64,000 bases of DNA from Candidatus Eisenbacteria bacterium (GCA_016867715.1 VGIW01000005.1:17231-81230), one strand, 5' to 3'; shown: positions 1 through 9,561, counted from the stretch's first letter. Program-made: numbers and translations. The notes: generated from the letters alone by a model not told the origin.

Positions 1-789
1 CTTCTCCTTGTAAAGCGCCGCCGCGCGTCTCCGTTTCTCGAGCCATCCCTCGAGATGGCGCAGCTTGACGCTGAGAATCGCGGCCTGGATCGCATCGAGG
101 CGGTGATTGAATCCCTCGATCGTGTGGTCGTGCTTCTCGACGCGCCCGTGATCGACCATAAGGCGCACGTGCGAGGCGACTTCTTCGTCGTTCGTGACGA
201 GGGCTCCGGCATCGCCGTAGGCCCCGAGGTTCTTTCCCGGATAGAAGCTGTAGCAGACGGCCCGCCCGAGCGACCCGAGCTTCTTCCCCTGATAGTGCGC
301 CCCGTGCGCCTGCGCGCAATCCGCGATCACGACGAGGCCGCGCTTCTCCGCGATCTCGAGGATCGGCCCCATGTCGGCGGGTTGTCCGAAGAGATGCACG
401 GGGAGAATGCACCTCGTCTTCGGCGTGATCGCGTCCTCGAGGGCGTTCGGATCCATGTTGTAGAACTCGGGTTCCACATCGACGAACCGGACCGAAGCTC
501 CCGCTTGGGTGATCGCCTCCGTCGTCGCGATGAACGTGTTCGGGACGGTGATCACCTCGTCCCCGCGCCCGATCCCGCAGGAGACGAGAGCGAGTTGAAG
601 CGCCGAAGTTCCGGAGCTCGTTCCGACCGCGAAGCGCGCCCCCACGTACGACGCGAACGCGGTTTCGAACTCCGCGACCGGCTTGCCGCCGATGAAGCTC
701 GTGCTCTCCAGGATCGTGTCGATCGCGCCCCGGATCTCACCCTCGATGCTGCGAAGCTGTGCTTTCAAGTCCACGAACGGTATCGACAT
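1..789 (-). CDS. DegT/DnrJ/EryC1/StrS-family sugar aminotransferase (3' part off the left edge)
   Basis: PLP-dependent aminotransferase that would convert a keto-sugar nucleotide to an amino sugar for the surface polysaccharide. 263 codons are visible; the family usually runs 360-400 residues, so the C-terminus is missing at the window edge. From ATG at 789 the protein opens with IPFVDLKAQ, has the cofactor-phosphate motif GTSSGTSAL near residues 56-64, D157 in ADCAQAHGA (pairs with the PLP nitrogen) and SFYPGKNLG with the Schiff-base lysine at about K186. GAGGAG lies 7 nt before the ATG. The start sits 25 bp inside the 3' end of the preceding membrane-protein gene, so it is the last visible gene of the polysaccharide operon. 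The sugar substrate cannot be told. A GnnB-like role with the lpxA-linked oxidoreductase is possible but unsupported. Confidence 0.9.
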   Translation of the reverse strand, partial: MSIPFVDLKAQLRSIEGEIRGAIDTILESTSFIGGKPVAEFETAFASYVGARFAVGTSSGTSALQLALVSCGIGRGDEVITVPNTFIATTEAITQAGASVRFVDVEPEFYNMDPNALEDAITPKTRCILPVHLFGQPADMGPILEIAEKRGLVVIADCAQAHGAHYQGKKLGSLGRAVCYSFYPGKNLGAYGDAGALVTNDEEVASHVRLMVDHGRVEKHDHTIEGFNHRLDAIQAAILSVKLRHLEGWLEKRRRAAALYKEK

Positions 790-3488
790 CTTTCGGCTCC
801 TCGAAGGGCGGGTCCTCCCCCGCCTCTCTCGTTCGCGAAGAGGTCCGGCCCGCTCTCCGCACGATTCCGATTCTCCGGGGCAAACGGGGGCCGGACGGCC
901 CGCTCGAGAACGTTTCTTGGATCGGTCCCCTTCCGCTCGCCGGAGAGACGGGGCGGGGGGCCCGCGGCCTGCCGGACGACGAGGCGTCCGACGGCGACTC
1001 CGGAAAACGAATCGCGTTCGCTCACGAAGTCCCGCAGATAGTAGTTTCGAATGAAAGAGGACCGCCGGAGGGCGACCTCGAGGTCGTAGAGGCCCGGTTC
1101 GAGATCGGCCGGAATCGTCCATCGGATCGTGTCCGCGACGAGCGCTCCGACCGGCCATTCCTCGGGCGGATAGGCCCCTCGTAGGAGGTTCCGCATGGTT
1201 CGCGCCCGCGCGAGCCGGCCGGTTCGGATCTCGCGGGCTTTCCGCTCCCACTTCGCCCATGCGCCGCCCGCCGCGCCTCCGGCTTGCACGAGGCGAAGGT
1301 AGACCTTGTGTGGGAGCGGATCGTCGGTCTCTCCTTCTTTCGACCAGTAGCAGGCGAGCGCGACCGTTCCTCCCGCGTGGATCGTGTCCGGGGACGCGAG
1401 CGCCCCCGCGAGACGAACGCGGTTCGGGAAGAGATGGTCCGCGCGCGAGGCCTCGGCCGGAAGCGCCTCGACGCGGGCGGAGAGAACCGCGGTCTCTTCC
1501 CCTCCGCCTTCCGCATCATCATAGCGGAACGCGAACAGGTGACAGCGGTCGCGCGCGTAGATCTCCCGGTAGCGCTTGGGATCGCGCCGGAACTTCTCCA
1601 GGGTCGGCTCGTAGAGTCCGGGATCGAGGCTCGCGAGGTAGCTCGTGTATCGATCGCGAAGCCGGAAGTTGATGAGTACATAATCGACATCATAATGCTT
1701 GAGAATACGCGCGGTTTCGGCACCGGAGACGTAGGGGCTCATCGACCGGATCATGTCGCGTACGCGCTCTGGCGCGAGCGGGTCGCCGGTCGAGCTGTGC
1801 TGCTCGAGAACGGCAATCGTCTTCTGCGGCGTGCAGGCGGGGATCAGGTAGCCGGTGATCGGGTCGGTCGCCACCGCCGCCCGCGCCGGAAGCTCCCTCT
1901 CCATGAACGCGAAGAGATCGCTCCACGCCTCGGGTCTGGGCGCGTCGGCGAGCCGGCACGGCTTCGCGGCGAGGCGCATCCGGAGGTCCTCGGCGTCCGC
2001 CGAGCGAAGGCTTCCGGCGAAGAGGGCAGAGAGGACGAGAAGCCCCGCGAGCGCGCCGATCCTCCGCGGCGCCGGCTTCCCGCGCGCGGCGGTCTCCGTC
2101 CAGCGCGCGGCCAAGAACCCGAGCACGAGGAACTGCCCGCCGAACCAGACGATCCGCCCGAGAAGGTATCCGACGAGGGGGACGAGGAGCGGCGCGAGGA
2201 GTGGGTTCAGGATGAGGAGGAACGGGAGGAGCGCCGTCGAGACGGCGAGGAGAACCCCGCGATCCTGGCCCGCCCGGGGGAGGAGGAGAAGGGCGAGCGG
2301 AATGCCGGCGAGGCCGAAGAGCCCTACGCGATCGAACGCGAGAAGTGGGTTCGCCGTGTAGAGACGTTCGGTCACGTGCACGATCCCTTGGAGGTGCGTG
2401 TGGATCGGGTCGAGCGGCGGGTAGCTCGTCGCGAGCCTCCAGATTCCGATCGGAAGGGCGCCGGCGGCGAGGAAGACGAGGGAGACGAGCGCGGGCTTGC
2501 GCGCGCCTCTCCCCGCGGGCGCGATCGCGAGCGCAATCCAGTAGAGCCCGCCGAGAAGGAGCGCGGTGACCGCGGAGAAGACGTGGATCCCCATGAGCGC
2601 GAAGCCGGTGAGGAAGAGGCCGACCGCGGGGGCTCTCCCTTCTCGCACGGCGCGGAGCACGAGCCAGAAAGCGCACCAGACCGCCGGAGCGGCGAAGAGG
2701 TAGGGAGATGCGCTCCGTCCGAACCAGGCGCCGAACACGCCTCCCTCCCACGAGAGGACGGCGAAGGCGAGAGCGAGAACCGCCGCCCTACTCCGGCCGA
2801 GGCTCTCCCGCGCGAGCGCGTGGAAGGAGAGCGCGAAGAGAAACGCGGTGAGCGCGGGGAGCGTGTCATGAACCGCGCGAGCCCCGACTCCCGCGAGCGA
2901 GCCGGCCGCCGCCGCGGCCGGAAGGACGAACCCCTTCCGCGAGTCAAGGCGCTGGTCGGTGCTCTTCGCGTAGTAGCTCGTGAGGGGGAAGCACTCCCCC
3001 GTGTCCTGAATCTCGCGGAGGACGGCGATGTGGTCGAGAGCGTCGCTCGGGAGCGTCACGAGGCCCCCCTTCGCGAGCGCCGCGGCCGCGATGAGAACCG
3101 CGAAGAGAAGAAGCGCCGGCGGCGTCTCCCCCACGGTCCTCCGCGCGCGCGCGAAAAGGACCACGGAGGCAACGAGGAGGAGCGGTCGGACGAGCCAAGC
3201 GAAGATCCTCGTGCCGGCCCCCGCAAGCTCCCCCGCGAAGAGTGGAAGAAAGGAGACCGCGCAGGAGACGGGGAAGGCTAGCGCGAGCACGTGTTCCTTC
3301 CTTGCGTCGCGCGCGCCCCCTGCGGCGGAGAGAAGCGCGTAGCCGACCGAGAAGAAGATCCCCCCCGCCACCGCGAGGAACCGGATCCGTTCGGGTCCGA
3401 GCGGGACGAACGTCGCCGCGAACCCGAGGAGCGCGACGGCGCCCGCGAGGACCGCCGCGATGTCGCCGCTACTCCGGTTCTGCTTCAA
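765..3488 (-). CDS. Large GT-C-like polytopic membrane protein with soluble C-terminal domain (paralogue of 4929-7352)
   Basis: A 907-residue protein with about a dozen hydrophobic segments in the N-terminal 480 residues followed by a soluble region of about 400 residues. The loop after the early membrane segments carries SDALDHIA (D149, D152, H153), the type of acidic loop motif used by lipid-linked GT-C glycosyltransferases. The soluble part has ILEQHSS and DYVLIN. The protein at 4929-7352 has the same order of motifs (TDAPDHIG, ILDQHSS, DYVLIN), so the two are paralogues. Start is TTG at 3488, 20 bp inside the O-antigen ligase gene, behind a weak AAAGGG; the start is uncertain. The likely role is transfer of a sugar from a polyprenyl-phosphate donor on the periplasmic side, by analogy with GT-C enzymes and from context. 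The substrate is unknown and the family is not one I can name. Confidence 0.7.
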   Translation of the reverse strand: MKQNRSSGDIAAVLAGAVALLGFAATFVPLGPERIRFLAVAGGIFFSVGYALLSAAGGARDARKEHVLALAFPVSCAVSFLPLFAGELAGAGTRIFAWLVRPLLLVASVVLFARARRTVGETPPALLLFAVLIAAAALAKGGLVTLPSDALDHIAVLREIQDTGECFPLTSYYAKSTDQRLDSRKGFVLPAAAAAGSLAGVGARAVHDTLPALTAFLFALSFHALARESLGRSRAAVLALAFAVLSWEGGVFGAWFGRSASPYLFAAPAVWCAFWLVLRAVREGRAPAVGLFLTGFALMGIHVFSAVTALLLGGLYWIALAIAPAGRGARKPALVSLVFLAAGALPIGIWRLATSYPPLDPIHTHLQGIVHVTERLYTANPLLAFDRVGLFGLAGIPLALLLLPRAGQDRGVLLAVSTALLPFLLILNPLLAPLLVPLVGYLLGRIVWFGGQFLVLGFLAARWTETAARGKPAPRRIGALAGLLVLSALFAGSLRSADAEDLRMRLAAKPCRLADAPRPEAWSDLFAFMERELPARAAVATDPITGYLIPACTPQKTIAVLEQHSSTGDPLAPERVRDMIRSMSPYVSGAETARILKHYDVDYVLINFRLRDRYTSYLASLDPGLYEPTLEKFRRDPKRYREIYARDRCHLFAFRYDDAEGGGEETAVLSARVEALPAEASRADHLFPNRVRLAGALASPDTIHAGGTVALACYWSKEGETDDPLPHKVYLRLVQAGGAAGGAWAKWERKAREIRTGRLARARTMRNLLRGAYPPEEWPVGALVADTIRWTIPADLEPGLYDLEVALRRSSFIRNYYLRDFVSERDSFSGVAVGRLVVRQAAGPPPRLSGERKGTDPRNVLERAVRPPFAPENRNRAESGPDLFANERGGGGPALRGAERCRYRSWT

Positions 3489-4932
3489 GGCGTGCCCTTT
3501 CCCTTTCGTCGGCTCTCCGCACGGCGACGCGGCTCGCCGAGACGAGGAGCCCGAGCATCGTCCATGTGAAATGCTGCGTGTTCTCGTACCGCAGGAACGC
3601 GATCTTGATCTCGTCCACGAAGAAGATCACGAGGATCCCGGATAAGAGCACGACGGTGTACGCCAGCTCGCTCCGCTGGGTCGCGTAGCGCTTCGCCGCG
3701 CGGTAGCTCATGCGAAACGCGCGAAACAGCATCCAATAGAAGACGAGGGCGCCCGGGATCCCGATCGTGTGCGCGAGAAACAGAAAGAGACTGTGCGGGT
3801 CTTGGTGATCGACGTTCTTCTCATCCACGCCCTGGAAATAGAAGGGGCCATAGCCGATCCAGGGGCTTTCCTTGATGCGTCCCCATGCCTCGCTCCACCG
3901 TTGTGCGCGCGTGTCCGGCATTCCGCTGATGAACTTCGTCTTTCCCAACCGGCCGAAGAGCGAGGCCGTTTCCGTGTACCTGTCCAGGACGAGGGCGGAA
4001 GCATAGAAGATCAAGGACGCCGTGATGAGAACCGGAAGGAGCTTCTGGTAGTTGATGATCTTGCGGGCGATCCAAACGAGATAGACGATGCCTGCTATAA
4101 GGCTGAGGAAGGCTCCGCGCGTTGCGGTCGCGAGAAGAAGCATGATCGCAATCCCGAGGAGAGGGGTCCAGACGAGCTGCTTCAGCACGGCCCTCTCGTT
4201 CAGAACACGGATGAGCAATATCGGGATGAAGATCGCGAGATACTCCGCGAACATCTCGTAATCCCCGAAGACCGAGCCGACGCGGATCCCTTGTACGGTA
4301 GCGATCTGCACGCTCTTCACGCGGAGGATTTCGAAAACGTACGCGTAGCGGGGCAGCCATAGCTCCACAATCGCCACGAGCGTGACGAAGCAGAACGATA
4401 CGAGAAGCGCGTTCAGGACGAAGTGGATGTCCCTCTCCGTCCGAATCAGGTTCACCACCAGATAGAAGATGAGAATCGACGAGATGTAGATGCGGAACTT
4501 GGCCACCGCCTGGGCCCAGTGTCCGGGGTCCACCGCCGCGAACGAGATCACGTAGCAGAGGGTGAGAAGGATGAGCGGAACCTCGAGCCCGGACGTGATC
4601 GGCCTTCTCTCGTATCCGAGAGCCACGCGGAGAATCCAGAACGCGAAAATAATGAACGCGAAGATGACCGTGGTGCTTCCGATCGTTGTGTACTGCGGGA
4701 AGGGGATGATGAACAGCATGAAGCCGACCGACCAGCGGCTCGGCAATAGGAACGCCGCAACGAGGACGGCGGCGCCCATCAGGAACTCGATCATCCGCTT
4801 GCTCGGGCTGAGGATCTGTCCGGAGAGGATGAACCCGATCCCGGCCGCAACGAGAAGAGAGACGCCGAGCCCCACGACCTCCGGCCGCACGCTCCGCACC
4901 CGCTCGCCGAAACGCCCCGGGTTTGGCCTCAC
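3469..4932 (-). CDS. O-antigen ligase/polymerase family membrane protein (Wzy/WaaL type)
   Basis: A 487-residue polytopic protein with about eleven membrane segments. In the C-terminal half there is ATRGAF inside a membrane segment, then a large periplasmic loop (roughly residues 320-375) and the HSLFLFLAHTIGIPG motif, which matches the conserved His-containing end of the loop in the O-antigen ligase/polymerase domain. Such proteins either polymerise repeat units on undecaprenyl pyrophosphate (Wzy) or attach polymer to lipid A-core (WaaL); the sequence alone does not decide. I chose GTG at 4932 because it overlaps the upstream stop as GTGA, has GGAGG 7 nt before it, and upstream in-frame sequence is only the shadow of the neighbouring gene. 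It lies between two paralogous GT-C-like proteins. Confidence 0.85.
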   Translation of the reverse strand: MRPNPGRFGERVRSVRPEVVGLGVSLLVAAGIGFILSGQILSPSKRMIEFLMGAAVLVAAFLLPSRWSVGFMLFIIPFPQYTTIGSTTVIFAFIIFAFWILRVALGYERRPITSGLEVPLILLTLCYVISFAAVDPGHWAQAVAKFRIYISSILIFYLVVNLIRTERDIHFVLNALLVSFCFVTLVAIVELWLPRYAYVFEILRVKSVQIATVQGIRVGSVFGDYEMFAEYLAIFIPILLIRVLNERAVLKQLVWTPLLGIAIMLLLATATRGAFLSLIAGIVYLVWIARKIINYQKLLPVLITASLIFYASALVLDRYTETASLFGRLGKTKFISGMPDTRAQRWSEAWGRIKESPWIGYGPFYFQGVDEKNVDHQDPHSLFLFLAHTIGIPGALVFYWMLFRAFRMSYRAAKRYATQRSELAYTVVLLSGILVIFFVDEIKIAFLRYENTQHFTWTMLGLLVSASRVAVRRADERERARLEAEPE

Positions 4933-7352
4933 GGAAGCACCTCCAGCGTGTCGAGGACGGTCCATCCGGTTCGGATCGCGCCGCGTTCGAGCCCTCGGAT
5001 CCTTCGCACCGGAAAGAAACGCGCCTCGTCCGCCGCCGCCTCGATCTCGTAGATCCCCGGCGGAAGATCGGAGGGGACGCGGACGAAATGGCTGTCGGCG
5101 ACGACGTCCCCTTCCCTCCAGAGGAGGTACGGGTAGTCCGGCTCGCCGAGCAAGAACGCGTTCCACTGGCGCCGCGCCGGATCCCTCCGAAGCGCGAAGC
5201 GCTCGGGTGCGCGCATTCCGAGAGGCTGCGCGCGCACATGAAGTTGGACCGGAACCGCCCCGGCGTCCTCTCCCGTGAGCTCCCAGCGGGTGATCAGGAC
5301 TCCTCCCTCGCCCGGTCTCGCCCGTTCGGCGCCGTACCGGGCCTCCAGAAGAACGAGGCCTGCCGCTGTCGGCTGCCGGAGGTGTGGTCTCCCGAGCGGA
5401 GGATCGGCGCGCGGGGAATCCTCCTCGTGCGGGGCGGGGGGGCCGTGGACCTTCCAAAGCGACAAGCCCTCCGGCGCGTCGATCCGTTCGAAGCGCTCCG
5501 GGCGTTTCTCGATCGCCTCGCGGCAGGAGCGGAACGACTCGCGCCGGATCGCGACGTTGTACGTTCGAAAGTCGCGCGGGAATCGTTCGTTGATGAGTAC
5601 ATAATCGATCTCATGATCATCGAGAATCGCGTCGGCCGCGCCGGCAGAGAGGCGGCCGAGGAGAAAGCGCTGGCTCTCGGCGAGGCGGCGCGGCGCCTCC
5701 TTGTCGTTCGGCGAGGAGTGCTGGTCGAGAATCGCCGCCGGGTGGACGAGGCCCTTCCCGAAAAGGGTGTAGCCGGTCACCGGGTCGGAAAGGAGACCCG
5801 CGCCCACCGGGATGCGATCGAGAATCCGCTCGAGAGGAAGCTCCCAATCCATTCTGGTTTCGGGAGTTCCGAGCGGGAGATCGCGGCGCGGCTCCGCCCG
5901 GGCCGCCGGGGAGAGAACCGTGGCTCCTACCGCGAGGAGGGCGGCGAGGGCGGGAAGCGCAGCGCGCGCGCGTCGTCTCCCCTCCCACCCCCCGCGGATC
6001 GCCGCGGCCGCCACGAACCCGGACGGAACGAGGAGCGGGATCCTCCGCGCGAGGTACCCGGCCTTCTCCTCGACGAGCGGAAAGAAGAGCGGGTTCAGGA
6101 CGAGGAGGAGAACGACCAGCGACGCCGAGACGAGAAAGACCTCGCCCGCTCCGAAGGGCCGCTCCGGCGGCGCCACGAAGGGGAGCAGGAGAAAGGAGAC
6201 GAACCCGGCGAGCCCGATCACCTGGGCGAGCGTGATCGGATCGATCACCGAAAGGTTTCCGGGAAGAAGGAGAACCCCCTGACGGTGCAGATGTAAAGCG
6301 TTCGACGGGGGATACGCGTGAACGAGCCTGAAGACGAGAAACGGAAGCGCGCCGATCACGCTCCCCGCCAGGAAGTGAACCGCCCCGGGCGCCTCGGAGC
6401 GGAGCCTTCGGACGAGAAGGAGCCCCGCCGCGAGCGCGCCGCTTCCGAGCCAAACGAGGATCGCGCTGAAGGCGTGGACGCCGGCAGTTCCCGCGCCGAG
6501 GAGAACGGCCAGAAGAGTTCCGCGCGTCTTCCGTTTCCGCCGGGAACTCTCGATCGCGAGCGCGGCCGCCTGGATGTAGAGAAGCGGCCCCGCCTTCCCC
6601 GGATAGCCGGCGGCGGCGAACCACTCGTCCTCGAGACCTGCGCGACAGAGAAGAAGGAACGCCCCGGCCGCGACCCAGGGGATCGTCCGCCCTCCGAACA
6701 CGCTTCCCGCAAGCCAGAAGATCGTGAGCACGAGAAGGGCGATGTGCATCTTTCCGAACAGTGCATAGGCGTCCCCGGGGTCCGTTCTCGACAAGGCGCA
6801 CGCGAGCGCGAAGAGCGTGTGGTTCGTCCCCTTCCGCGGATCGAGAAGCGCCTCCCGCCCCTTGTGGAAGTACTCGCCCGGCAAGACATCGGCGCGCGCG
6901 ATCTGGAATCGGACGGTTCCGATGTGATCGGGCGCGTCGGTCCAGAAACCCTCGCGCGGGCTCGTCGTCAGGGCAAGGAGAAGAGCGATGCCGGCGAGAG
7001 GCCAGAGGCGTGCGTCCCTCTTCGATTCCGCGCCGGGAGGGTCGCCGGCCCACGCGCTCCAGGCGCCGAGAAGGAGGAACGGCGCGAGAAGGGCTCCGAG
7101 CGGAAGGCCGGCGACGTGGAACGCGAGAACGAGAAGAGCGAGGATGCCGTGGCCGATTCCCCACGCGAGCGGAATGCGGATGCGGAGCGGGCTTCCCGGG
7201 CGGAGCCGTCCCGCGATCCACCATCCGGGAAAGAGCGCGAGCGCGAGAAACGCGGCCGGGAAGCGAGCTTCCGCCGGGAGCGAGCTCCCGAGCGCCGCCG
7301 CGCCCCAAAGGGCGGCGAAGAGCGCGCCGCGGATCCATCTCCCTTCGTTCAT
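4929..7352 (-). CDS. Large GT-C-like polytopic membrane protein with soluble C-terminal domain (paralogue of 765-3488)
   Basis: An 807-residue protein with about twelve hydrophobic segments up to around residue 480 and a soluble tail with a beta-rich look. TDAPDHIG (D139, D142, H143) stands where GT-C enzymes have their acidic catalytic loop, and DPRKG, ILDQHSS and DYVLIN follow in the same order as in the 907-residue paralogue. The ATG at 7352 is 4 nt after the stop of the GT2 gene, and the stop overlaps the O-antigen ligase start. Role inferred as a second polyprenyl-linked glycosyl (or similar) transferase of the polysaccharide pathway. Family, donor and acceptor are not identified. Confidence 0.7.
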   Translation of the reverse strand: MNEGRWIRGALFAALWGAAALGSSLPAEARFPAAFLALALFPGWWIAGRLRPGSPLRIRIPLAWGIGHGILALLVLAFHVAGLPLGALLAPFLLLGAWSAWAGDPPGAESKRDARLWPLAGIALLLALTTSPREGFWTDAPDHIGTVRFQIARADVLPGEYFHKGREALLDPRKGTNHTLFALACALSRTDPGDAYALFGKMHIALLVLTIFWLAGSVFGGRTIPWVAAGAFLLLCRAGLEDEWFAAAGYPGKAGPLLYIQAAALAIESSRRKRKTRGTLLAVLLGAGTAGVHAFSAILVWLGSGALAAGLLLVRRLRSEAPGAVHFLAGSVIGALPFLVFRLVHAYPPSNALHLHRQGVLLLPGNLSVIDPITLAQVIGLAGFVSFLLLPFVAPPERPFGAGEVFLVSASLVVLLLVLNPLFFPLVEEKAGYLARRIPLLVPSGFVAAAAIRGGWEGRRRARAALPALAALLAVGATVLSPAARAEPRRDLPLGTPETRMDWELPLERILDRIPVGAGLLSDPVTGYTLFGKGLVHPAAILDQHSSPNDKEAPRRLAESQRFLLGRLSAGAADAILDDHEIDYVLINERFPRDFRTYNVAIRRESFRSCREAIEKRPERFERIDAPEGLSLWKVHGPPAPHEEDSPRADPPLGRPHLRQPTAAGLVLLEARYGAERARPGEGGVLITRWELTGEDAGAVPVQLHVRAQPLGMRAPERFALRRDPARRQWNAFLLGEPDYPYLLWREGDVVADSHFVRVPSDLPPGIYEIEAAADEARFFPVRRIRGLERGAIRTGWTVLDTLEVLP

Positions 7353-7356
7353 CGGT

Positions 7357-8043
7357 TCACGATCTCCTCGGTCCGCCGAACCGTCTCTTCACGAGGAAGA
7401 GAAGGTTCTGAATGCCGTCCTTCCACATGTTCAGCTTCACCTCGCCGATTCGCTCGTGGTAGTCGATCGGGTGCTCGCCGAACCGCACGTCCTTCGCCAG
7501 GATCGCCTCGATCTTCAGCTCCTCCGAGAAGGCCATCCCGTCCGAACCGGGGGCGATCTTCGGGTAGATCGACGAGTAGAACGCCCACATGCCCGATTGC
7601 GAATCCCGGATCGCCCGGAGAAAGAGGAGAAGAGTGGCCGCGGTCAGCACCCAGTTGCCGAACCGGTTCATGATCTGCATCGATCCCTTCTTCCGTAAAG
7701 GGAATCGAGAGGCCGACACGAAGTCGAAGCCTCCGTCGAGAAGATGGTCGAGAAGCGGGGCGATCTCCTCGACCGGATAGCTCCCGTCGCCGTCGAGCGT
7801 GACGACGATCTCCGATTTCGCGGCGGGGATCCCGGTCTTGTACGCGCGCCCGTACCCCTTCCTCTTCTCGTGAATCACCCGCGCCCCGAGATTCCGCGCC
7901 ACCTCGCCGGTCCGGTCGGTCGAGTTGTTGTCCACCACCACGATCTCGTCGATGAAGGAGGGCATCCGTTCGATCACGTGCCGGACCCCCTCTTCTTCGT
8001 TGTAGCAGGGGATCACTGCGGAGACGGTCTTGTTACGGTACAT
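7357..8043 (-). CDS. GT2 glycosyltransferase, dolichol-phosphate-mannose-synthase-like
   Basis: A 228-residue GT-A fold enzyme that probably transfers a sugar from a nucleotide donor to polyprenyl phosphate, making the lipid-linked donor the GT-C-like neighbours would need. It begins SAVIPCYNEEEGV (donor-binding start of GT2), has VDNNSTDRT near residues 47-55 and the metal-binding DGDGSYP near residues 84-90. RFPLRKKGSMQIMNRFGN is typical of DPM1-like enzymes, and there is one hydrophobic stretch (VLTAATLLLFLRA) but no C-terminal membrane domain. ATG at 8043 follows GGATGGAG and lies 15 nt after the flippase stop. Confidence 0.9.
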   Translation of the reverse strand: MYRNKTVSAVIPCYNEEEGVRHVIERMPSFIDEIVVVDNNSTDRTGEVARNLGARVIHEKRKGYGRAYKTGIPAAKSEIVVTLDGDGSYPVEEIAPLLDHLLDGGFDFVSASRFPLRKKGSMQIMNRFGNWVLTAATLLLFLRAIRDSQSGMWAFYSSIYPKIAPGSDGMAFSEELKIEAILAKDVRFGEHPIDYHERIGEVKLNMWKDGIQNLLFLVKRRFGGPRRS

Positions 8044-8058
8044 GCGAAGACTCCATCC

Positions 8059-9561
8059 TCAACGCGAGTCGCTGTTTCGGAACAGCCAGCGCGCGAGAAG
8101 CCGCTTCCCGGGGGCGTTCGACCGTTCGAGAAGCGCGCGCTCCTCCGGCCCGAACACCCCGACCCAACGGACGGCGATCGCGAAGAGCACGACGGCCGCG
8201 ACGAGTAGCGCGAGAAACCCGGGCGGCGAGCCCGCGTAGGGGCGCGCCGGAACGAGGAGAACGAGCACCGCCGAGGCGAGATAGCACCTTCCGAGGAAGC
8301 GCCAAGGGATGCCGATCGGTCCGTAGTATTTCCGCACCGCCCAGCCCCGGAGAAACGGCGAGATCCCGACCGCGAGCGCGACCCCCGGGATCGCCCCGGG
8401 GAGGCCGTAGCGCGGGATGAGCAGGAGATCGACGCCGAGGTTCACCGCCGCGAAGAGGGCGGAGAGCGCGAGGTTCACGCCGGTCTTCTCCAAGAGATAG
8501 AGCGCCATCGAGTACGGGGTCCCGAAGAAGGACACGTGAAAGATCACGAAGAAGATCTGCGCGTAGGGGCCCGAGGCGGCGCGCTCCGCGCCGTAGAGAA
8601 CCCGCACGAGGAGATCCCCGTAACACGCGCCGAAGAGCGTGATCGGCGTGACCAAGAGGAAGAGAAGCCGGAAGTAGTGGCGCGTCATTTCCGCGAGGCG
8701 GGCGCGGTCTCTCGTGTACACCTCGACGAACGCGGCGAGAACGAGCGGCCAGATCGTCTCCGGAACGAACTCGAGAAGAAGCTGCGGGAGCCGGTACGCG
8801 ATGTCGAAGATCCCCGCCTCCGCAGCGCTCCGGAAGTGGCCGAGGAGAAGCGTTTCCGACTGGCGCCAGGTGACGAGGTTGAGGATCTCGATCGCGAGAA
8901 GCGGTAGGGCGTAGCGGGCGATTCTCGATCCTTCCCGCGGGCCCGGCCTTGCGGCAAGCGATTTCCGGAGAAGCGCGACCGCGACGAGACCGAGAAGAAG
9001 ATGCGGCAACGAGGTCGCCGCGAGCACGCCGATCACTCCCCACCCGGCTCGGAGCGCACCCCAGGTGAGGAGGAGGATGGCGACGCTGAGAAAGCCCTGA
9101 AGAAACGCGAGCCGTTTCGTTTGGAACGTCGCGTTTAGCGCGTTCATCGCGAGGGAGAAGAGCAGGTTCCCCGAGAGGAGCGCGAGCCCCGCGAGGAGCG
9201 GGGTGCCGATCGGCGTCCCGTAGAGGGCGTCGATCGTCCCCCGGAGCCCGAACGCGAGAGCGACGAAGAGGACCCAACCCGCCGCTTGGAGAAGGCCGCA
9301 GAAGCGAAGGAGCCGGAGCGATCCCGCGCCGCTCGACTCCCGCTCGGGGAGATAGCGAAGGATCGCGTTCCCCATCCCGAGACCGATGATCGCCGCCGCG
9401 AAGGCGAGCGCCGTCCGCACGATCGCGAGCTCTCCGTACGCTTCCGCCGAGAGAAGACGCACGACGAGCATCGACGCCCCCAGCGAGAAACCGAACCGGA
9501 GCGCCTTCGCGAGAAGGCTCCACGGGACCGCCGAAGAGGCCTTGGCCAGCGTTCCGCTCAA
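8059..9561 (-). CDS. Wzx/MATE-type polysaccharide flippase
   Basis: A 500-residue polytopic protein with about fourteen hydrophobic helices and no large soluble domain, of the oligosaccharide-lipid flippase (Wzx/RfbX/MVF) type. GASMLVVRLLSAEAYGELAIVRTALAF near the start has the family's usual first-helix pattern (LxxxxYGxxxxxxA). It should move undecaprenyl-linked repeat units across the inner membrane. I favour a TTG start at 9561 because it overlaps the upstream stop as TTGA with GGAGACGAG in front; longer in-frame sequence up to 9678 would overlap the phosphodiesterase gene heavily and reads as its shadow. The start is the least certain part. Confidence 0.85.
   Translation of the reverse strand: MSGTLAKASSAVPWSLLAKALRFGFSLGASMLVVRLLSAEAYGELAIVRTALAFAAAIIGLGMGNAILRYLPERESSGAGSLRLLRFCGLLQAAGWVLFVALAFGLRGTIDALYGTPIGTPLLAGLALLSGNLLFSLAMNALNATFQTKRLAFLQGFLSVAILLLTWGALRAGWGVIGVLAATSLPHLLLGLVAVALLRKSLAARPGPREGSRIARYALPLLAIEILNLVTWRQSETLLLGHFRSAAEAGIFDIAYRLPQLLLEFVPETIWPLVLAAFVEVYTRDRARLAEMTRHYFRLLFLLVTPITLFGACYGDLLVRVLYGAERAASGPYAQIFFVIFHVSFFGTPYSMALYLLEKTGVNLALSALFAAVNLGVDLLLIPRYGLPGAIPGVALAVGISPFLRGWAVRKYYGPIGIPWRFLGRCYLASAVLVLLVPARPYAGSPPGFLALLVAAVVLFAIAVRWVGVFGPEERALLERSNAPGKRLLARWLFRNSDSR

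Noticed and set aside
1284..3281. 665-codon plus-strand frame opposite the membrane protein gene
   Set aside because: Shadow of the GT-C-like gene; its product is nearly all charged residues without a fold signature.
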